NCBI GenBank assembly: GCA_028279155.1
Contig: JANQST010000578.1
Location: forward strand, 1-18,951
Reading direction: 5' to 3'
Source: Cyclobacteriaceae bacterium
GTDB taxonomy: Bacteria; Bacteroidota; Bacteroidia; Cytophagales; Cyclobacteriaceae
Length of the DNA stretch: 18,951 bases
Positions 14,547 through 18,951 of this stretch are shown here, piece after piece. The notes beneath the pieces are model-generated. The model did not search any database. It worked only from the letters and a program-made list of their open reading frames with translations, and was not told the origin of the DNA. The first letter of the stretch is position 1. Each line of letters starts with the position of its first letter. The position numbers were made by a program, and so were the translations under genes.

Positions 14547-15275
14547 TTAATCAATGAGCGACACTTTTAACGCTGCAACAACTTCCCAGCGTTTCTCGTC
14601 CTGAGCATAAAGAATGAGACTTGATTTTGCTAGATCCATGTCTTGAGGAATTTCCAATTTGATAGTGTTTTGCTGCCCATCAAATTGTCTTGTTTTAAAT
14701 GTTCGTACCACATTGTCATGCTTGAGCTGCCTTCCCCTGTTTTCTCCCCTTGTTACCTGCTGGGAAAGTCCTCTTTCAACCAGTGCAGCATTAAGAATTA
14801 CACGTTTATCGCTATTTGAACCAACCTGAACGTTCACTTCACTTCCATCTATAACCATGTGGTCAATCTTGATGGAATAGTTTGGCTCATTTCTCTTAAG
14901 TTTCTCAAACGCATTATTCCATTGAGCACGATTTGATCCTACAAATTCAAATTTTCCATTGACTACCATTTGCGGAGTATACACCTGGCTGGAATAAAAT
15001 TTCCTTGCGTAGCTTCTCTGTCGATTCGTGAACTGTTGATCAGCATAAGGATCTTTCCATCCGATGTAATCCCAATAATCTACATGGAACGACATTCCAA
15101 TGACCTCTACATCATCATAGCTCCTGTCTACAATTTCCGATAACAGACGATCTGCGGGAGGACAGCTTGAGCATCCTTCAGAAGTAAACAATTCAATAAC
15201 AACAAAAGGTTTTTTCTCAGGTTCATTTAATGTAATCAAACCAATGAGTGCCAAAAATGAAATAACAATCTGCAT
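14547..15275 (-). CDS. DUF1223 thioredoxin-fold protein
   Basis: A 242-residue protein of the DUF1223 family. It opens with a short hydrophobic segment (about 2-17) that may be a signal peptide or anchor, then VVIELFTSEGCSSCPPADRLL (about 25-45) with a thioredoxin-like CxxC (Cys35, Cys38), followed by VIGMSFHVDYWDYIGWKDPYA and SSQVYTPQMVVNGKFEFVG, a cis-Pro-like segment of the thioredoxin fold. The C-terminal half is a beta-rich domain. Location is probably periplasmic or membrane-tethered. Function is not established; a redox role is inferred from the CxxC. Start is ATG at 15275. It sits 70 bases after purM in the same direction. Confidence 0.88.
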   Translation of the reverse strand: MQIVISFLALIGLITLNEPEKKPFVVIELFTSEGCSSCPPADRLLSEIVDRSYDDVEVIGMSFHVDYWDYIGWKDPYADQQFTNRQRSYARKFYSSQVYTPQMVVNGKFEFVGSNRAQWNNAFEKLKRNEPNYSIKIDHMVIDGSEVNVQVGSNSDKRVILNAALVERGLSQQVTRGENRGRQLKHDNVVRTFKTRQFDGQQNTIKLEIPQDMDLAKSSLILYAQDEKRWEVVAALKVSLID

Positions 15276-15345
15276 GCTGCAATTTCATTTTTTAGTGGTA
15301 AAAAACAGGTTACACTTAAGGATAAAGTAGGATAGAAGACAGTTT

Positions 15346-16506
15346 TTAGTATTGGAAAAGTCCGTGTTCGGACTGAATCACCACCTCTTTCGAGTCATTG
15401 GGTTCAACCCTGCCAATAACCTGAGCATCGACATTGAAGGATTTAGATATCTCAATAATTTCATCCGCTGATTCCTCATCCACATAAAATTCCAATCGAT
15501 GACCCATATTAAAGACCTTATACATTTCCTTCCAATCCGTAGCACTTTCTTCATGGATCATTTTGAATAGTGGTGGAATTGGCAAAAGGTTGTCCTTGAT
15601 GATTCTTAAATCTTCTATAAAGTGTAAAATTTTGGTCTGAGCTCCGCCACTACAATGAATCATTCCATGGATCTCGGATTGCATCTCACTCAGAACCTCC
15701 TTGACTATAGGAGCGTAGGTTCTTGTTGGAGACAGTACAAGTCGACCTGCATCTAAAGGTGATCCCTCTACTTCATCAGTGAGTCTTTTAGAGCCTGAAT
15801 AAACAAGATCCATGTTCACCTTTTTGTCAAAAGATTCAGGGTACTTTTCCGCATATTCTTTAGAAAAAACATCATGCCGTGCAGAAGTGAGACCATTGCT
15901 GCCCATCCCACCATTATATTCCTGTTCATAAGTGGCTTGACCATAAGAAGCCAAGCCAACGATTAAATCACCAGGACGAATATTGCTATTATCAATCACA
16001 GCATTTCTTTTCATCCTGGCCGTGACTGTACTGTCAACTATGATTGTTTGTACCAGATCTCCGACATCCGCTGTTTCCCCGCCAGTGGAGGAAATCCCGA
16101 TCCCATTATCCCTGAGCATTTGGAGTACTTCCTCTGTTCCGTTGATGATTTCCGAAATGACCTCCCCTGGAATCAGGTTCTTGTTTCTTCCAATGGTTGA
16201 GGACATCAAAATGTTGTCTGTACAGCCCACACAAAGCAAATCATCCGTGTTCATGATGATCGCATCTTGAGCAATACCTTTCCAAACACTCAAGTCTCCT
16301 GTTTCTTTCCAATATAGATAGGCCAGTGAAGATTTGGTACCTGCTCCATCCGCGTGCATGATTGTGCAATAGTCCGGATCATTGGCTATGTCTTCTACAA
16401 TTTTGCAAAATGCATTTGGAAATAGTCCCTTATCAATGTGCTTAATAGCCGTGTGCACATCCTCTTTATCCGAAGAGACCCCTCGCTGGGCATAGCGATC
16501 AATCAT
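15346..16506 (-). CDS. purM: Phosphoribosylformylglycinamidine cyclo-ligase (AIR synthase, PurM)
   Basis: Closes the imidazole ring of FGAM with ATP to make aminoimidazole ribonucleotide, step five of purine synthesis; cytoplasmic. The 386 residues are longer than the E. coli enzyme (345) and match the Bacteroidota form. Motifs are RYAQRGVSSDKED (about 4-16), the HADGAGTKS loop (about 51-59), DAIIMNTDDLLCVGC (about 81-95), the STGGETADVGD ATP-binding segment (about 140-150), NGLTSARHDVF, SPTRTYAPIV and MIHCSGGAQTKILHF. ATG at 16506 fits the conserved N-terminus. It follows the OmpA-type lipoprotein gene by 26 bases, and that gap holds a perfect 18-base palindrome, so it may be co-transcribed or controlled through that site. 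Identity is secure. Confidence 0.96.
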   Translation of the reverse strand: MIDRYAQRGVSSDKEDVHTAIKHIDKGLFPNAFCKIVEDIANDPDYCTIMHADGAGTKSSLAYLYWKETGDLSVWKGIAQDAIIMNTDDLLCVGCTDNILMSSTIGRNKNLIPGEVISEIINGTEEVLQMLRDNGIGISSTGGETADVGDLVQTIIVDSTVTARMKRNAVIDNSNIRPGDLIVGLASYGQATYEQEYNGGMGSNGLTSARHDVFSKEYAEKYPESFDKKVNMDLVYSGSKRLTDEVEGSPLDAGRLVLSPTRTYAPIVKEVLSEMQSEIHGMIHCSGGAQTKILHFIEDLRIIKDNLLPIPPLFKMIHEESATDWKEMYKVFNMGHRLEFYVDEESADEIIEISKSFNVDAQVIGRVEPNDSKEVVIQSEHGLFQY

Positions 16507-16510
16507 GCTT

Positions 16511-16528
16511 TTTTCTTTGCAAAGAAAA
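16511..16528. promoter_or_regulatory. Perfect 18-base palindrome upstream of purM
   Basis: TTTTCTTTG followed directly by CAAAGAAAA, with no spacer, fills most of the 26 bases between the OmpA-lipoprotein stop and the purM start. The arms extend with GC pairs if two T bases are bulged. On the minus strand it also contains TTTCTTTG, one base off the TAnnTTTG element. It could be a regulator site or promoter for purM. A terminator is less likely because there is no natural loop. Confidence 0.4.
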
Positions 16529-16532
16529 GCTA

Positions 16533-18512
16533 TTATTCGTTTCCTTTTTCGCTATCTATAAAGAAACGATCATATTCATCCGCTTCTTCACCTGGCGCCA
16601 GGTTATCGTTGCGATCCCGGGGATTGTATTTTAGCACCTTAAATTCAGTCCGCCTGTTGGTTTGGTGCTCCTCCTCATTTTGAGCATTCTTGACAATGAG
16701 TTGTGATTCGCCATATCCTTTGGCAACAATTCGCTCAGGTTCAACACCCTTTGTTATGATATACCGCACAGCAGATTGAGCTCTTCTCCGCGAAAGATCA
16801 AGGTTATAATTATCGTCAGCCCTTGAATCCGTATGTGATCCTAACTCAATGTAAATCTCTGGGTTGTCATTCATGATCAAAACGAGGCTATCCAATACCA
16901 ATGCTGCATCCGGACGGATATCTGCCTTGTTTAGATCATAGTAAATGTTGTTAAGGACAATCGCTTTTTCCAACACAATCCGATCCATCTTGATCTTGGT
17001 CTCGAAATTTATATTGGTCACCTGTTCAGTCAAATCAGATTTATCAACTGTTTTACCTATCGTACTGAAATCCTTCCTGGTAGTGAAGTAATCCGTTTTC
17101 TCCCCAATTAGATCATAGTTTTCTTCCGTAAAAACCCGGAAATCAAATCTCCCGTCATTGCCGGTAAATGTTTCACCGATAACCTCTCCATTATCTGCTG
17201 TCAAAGTGACTTTAGTATTCGGTAAAATGATTTCTTCTCCTGAATCATCAGTAGTCACAGTAGTGCCTGTAAGGAAGTAGTTAACCACTCTGAGGTTCGG
17301 ATCATCATTTACAAACGTATAAATATCATCATCTCCTTCTCCACCTTTTCTGTTAGATGTGAAAAAACCTCGAGTCAGGTTGAATTCATAATAACCAAAG
17401 TCATCCTGATGCGAATTCATTGGTTTACCAAGATTCTCTACTGAGATATGTCCTCCTTGTCGGACAGCCCTAAAAATATCAAGATGACCCAGTCCATGAT
17501 GCCCATTTGATGAAAAGTATAGGCTTCCATCCGAGCTAACAAATGGAAACATTTCATTACCAGGTGTGTTGATATCTGGTCCTAGGTTTCTAACATCAAC
17601 CCATCTGCCTCGTCTATTTATGGTTGCAGAGTATAGGTCATTTCCTCCATATCCTCCTTCTCTGTCAGAAGAAAAATAAAGCGTTTTACCATCTTGACTC
17701 AATGCCGGAGTAGAGTCCCATGCATCCGGATCATTTATAGATAGAGGAACAGGGTCCGACCATTTTCCATTTCTGAATCTTGAAAAGAAAAGATGAACGT
17801 TTGAATATCCTGTTGCTTTTCCATTATTTCCTTTTGCAAAAATGATAGAGTTTCCACCTGGCATTATCGCTATTGATCCTTCATTCGTATCGAAATGATT
17901 TATGATTGGATCTAAAGGACTAAGAGTAGCCAAGTCAACATTTGCCCCACGAGTAGCTACCTGGTAAATATCTGTGAAATGAGTGCCTGTAGTTTTGTAA
18001 ATCTTACCACCATCTCGATTTGAGGTAAAGTATAATTTATTATTGCTGTATACAGGAGAATATTCAGCACTAGCTGTATTGATGGCATTCAAGTTCTTCA
18101 CACGATAGTAGCTGTTCTGGCCATGCAGATCATCGATGTTATCAATGCTGTGAAGTTCCTTTTCAGCCAGTTTTTTCATGTGAGGGTCACTGGCTTTTGG
18201 AATATATTTTTCAAGTATGGCTCGAGCTTCATCGTTTTTCTGCTCCACTTTGAGCCCGTGAGCAAGATGCACATGAACGGATTCATTCGTGGTCCCTTGT
18301 TTTAACGCTTCTTTATAAAAAGGAATTGATTCAATTAGCCGATTTGATTTTTGGAATGCATCTCCAACAATCACATTTTCTTCAGCAGTATTTTTCTGTG
18401 GATCATCGCCATGTTTTGCGATCACTGCATCAAATTCTTCCTTATCAATGCTGCTTTGTATAGAGCATCCTACAGCCAGAATGCTGAGCAATACGATGAA
18501 TAAATTTCGCAT
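16533..18512 (-). CDS. OmpA-family lipoprotein with TPR, beta-propeller and CRD domains (PorE-like)
   Basis: A 659-residue outer-membrane lipoprotein that would tether to peptidoglycan. The signal ends in the lipobox LAVGC (Cys16). Residues about 40-120 look like TPR helices. About 150-400 are PD40/WD40-like propeller blades with repeated LYFTSNRDGG, LYFSSDREGG and GFFTSNRKGG signatures. About 405-485 form a carboxypeptidase-regulatory-like beta domain. About 515-628 are an OmpA C-terminal domain with the peptidoglycan-binding Asp562 (SHTDSRADDN) and Arg577 (LSRRRA), 15 residues apart as in E. coli OmpA. This order matches PorE (PG1058) of the type IX secretion system, but similar paralogs are common in Bacteroidota, so the T9SS assignment is an inference. 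ATG at 18512. purM follows after 26 bases. Confidence 0.9.
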   Translation of the reverse strand: MRNLFIVLLSILAVGCSIQSSIDKEEFDAVIAKHGDDPQKNTAEENVIVGDAFQKSNRLIESIPFYKEALKQGTTNESVHVHLAHGLKVEQKNDEARAILEKYIPKASDPHMKKLAEKELHSIDNIDDLHGQNSYYRVKNLNAINTASAEYSPVYSNNKLYFTSNRDGGKIYKTTGTHFTDIYQVATRGANVDLATLSPLDPIINHFDTNEGSIAIMPGGNSIIFAKGNNGKATGYSNVHLFFSRFRNGKWSDPVPLSINDPDAWDSTPALSQDGKTLYFSSDREGGYGGNDLYSATINRRGRWVDVRNLGPDINTPGNEMFPFVSSDGSLYFSSNGHHGLGHLDIFRAVRQGGHISVENLGKPMNSHQDDFGYYEFNLTRGFFTSNRKGGEGDDDIYTFVNDDPNLRVVNYFLTGTTVTTDDSGEEIILPNTKVTLTADNGEVIGETFTGNDGRFDFRVFTEENYDLIGEKTDYFTTRKDFSTIGKTVDKSDLTEQVTNINFETKIKMDRIVLEKAIVLNNIYYDLNKADIRPDAALVLDSLVLIMNDNPEIYIELGSHTDSRADDNYNLDLSRRRAQSAVRYIITKGVEPERIVAKGYGESQLIVKNAQNEEEHQTNRRTEFKVLKYNPRDRNDNLAPGEEADEYDRFFIDSEKGNE

Positions 18513-18591
18513 AATACTTATGTAACGAATTTTTGCCAGAACTGATTATCTAATTTACTTAATAAGAATAACAAGAAGACACAAAAAGGCC

Positions 18592-18951
18592 CTAATTGAA
18601 AAAACGATTAAGCCATGTTTCACCGCTTTCAACAAGCCATTTTCCCTTGAAATCTCCTAAATTCTGAACGGTATTATTGAAAACCATTGTGCTTGGTACG
18701 ATGGTCTTTTCGGACACTTTTTCCTTCAATCCATGAACAGGTAAAAGTTCAATCTTGTCATCCACCATGAATGCAACCTTGTCATTGTTTATGAGTGAAA
18801 CCCCAAGCTCATTTTCCAAAGCTCTAACGAAGTTCACCGATGCATCAATACTACATCCACTCGCCTGACTCACTTTTTCGTCCAGGGTAATCACCAAAAA
18901 CTGATTGTGGAGAACTTCAAAAGAAGCCTTTAAATCATTACCATGGGCTGT
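18592..18951 (-). CDS. Conserved Bacteroidota protein of unknown function (often mislabelled 'ABC transporter ATPase'), partial
   Basis: The frame is open from the stop at 18592 to the right edge, giving 119 C-terminal residues; the N-terminus lies outside. A TTG at 18897 could be mistaken for a start, but the conserved sequence continues upstream of it (TAHGNDLKASFEVLHNQFLV) with no break, so the gene is a truncated fragment of a protein I would expect to be about 150-170 residues. The segment ASGCSIDASVNFVRALENELGV matches an orphan Bacteroidota family. No Walker A, Walker B or ABC signature is visible, so the name 'ABC transporter ATPase' often attached to this family is not supported. The Gly-Cys-Ser centre is notable but its role is unknown. 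About 80 bases separate it from the downstream lipoprotein gene. Confidence 0.8.
   Translation of the reverse strand, partial: TAHGNDLKASFEVLHNQFLVITLDEKVSQASGCSIDASVNFVRALENELGVSLINNDKVAFMVDDKIELLPVHGLKEKVSEKTIVPSTMVFNNTVQNLGDFKGKWLVESGETWLNRFFN

Noticed and set aside
18592..18897. A complete 101-residue gene starting at the TTG at 18897
   Set aside because: The family-like sequence continues without a stop upstream to the window edge, so the TTG is an internal Leu codon and the gene is a truncated fragment.
1..18951. CRISPR arrays, tRNA or rRNA genes, insertion sequences, phage or defence genes
   Set aside because: No regularly spaced repeats, no tRNA-like cloverleaf in any gap (longest gap 138 bases), and no transposase, integrase, nuclease or toxin motifs in the frames.

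Overview
The window looks like a chromosomal segment of a Bacteroidota bacterium, probably a free-living, Cytophagales-type lineage. The grounds are the AT-rich coding style, TAnnTTTG-like promoter elements, a cytochrome c maturation set of the Bacteroidota type (small CcmD-like protein, Cys-type CcmE), a DUF2520 gene coupled to a UbiA-family prenyltransferase gene, a long (386-residue) PurM, a lipoprotein with the TPR/beta-propeller/CRD/OmpA layout of the type IX secretion protein PorE, and a conserved Bacteroidota orphan protein often mislabelled 'ABC transporter ATPase'. Exact taxonomy cannot be read from the sequence alone.

Region 1 (1-7070, all minus strand, transcribed right to left) is a compact precursor-supply block for a surface polysaccharide: WbpP/TviC-type UDP-HexNAc 4-epimerase, RfbB, RfbA, RfbC, UDP-glucuronate decarboxylase, TviB/WbpO-type UDP-HexNAc 6-dehydrogenase, CysC (APS kinase), and CysD (cut by the left edge). 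Several neighbours overlap or nearly touch, so it probably behaves as one operon. Together the genes can supply UDP-GalNAcA, a dTDP-4-keto-6-deoxy-L-sugar (no rfbD is present), UDP-xylose, and the sulfate donor PAPS. The combination suggests an acidic, possibly sulfated, capsule, O-antigen or exopolysaccharide; this is an inference. No glycosyltransferase, Wzx/Wzy or sulfotransferase lies inside the window.

Region 2 (7071-7208) is the divergent intergenic region. It is the longest gene-free stretch in the window (138 bases) and carries a TAnnTTTG element directly before ccmB and a small palindrome. No gap exceeds 300 bases.

Region 3 (7209-13367, plus strand) holds ccmB, ccmC, a ccmD-like gene, ccmE and ccmF (System I cytochrome c maturation: heme export and attachment), followed by a DUF2520 Rossmann protein and a UbiA-family prenyltransferase. 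CcmA, CcmG and CcmH are not in the window. CcmE carries the CxxxY heme-binding motif instead of the usual His motif.

Region 4 (13364-18951, minus strand) holds the orphan protein cut by the right edge, the PorE-like OmpA lipoprotein, purM, a DUF1223 thioredoxin-fold protein, a GNAT acetyltransferase and a DUF456 membrane protein. The last of these converges on, and overlaps by 4 bases, the UbiA gene. No tRNA, rRNA, CRISPR array, transposase or phage gene was seen. Most of the window is ordinary core genome; the most distinctive part is the nucleotide-sugar plus sulfate-activation block.
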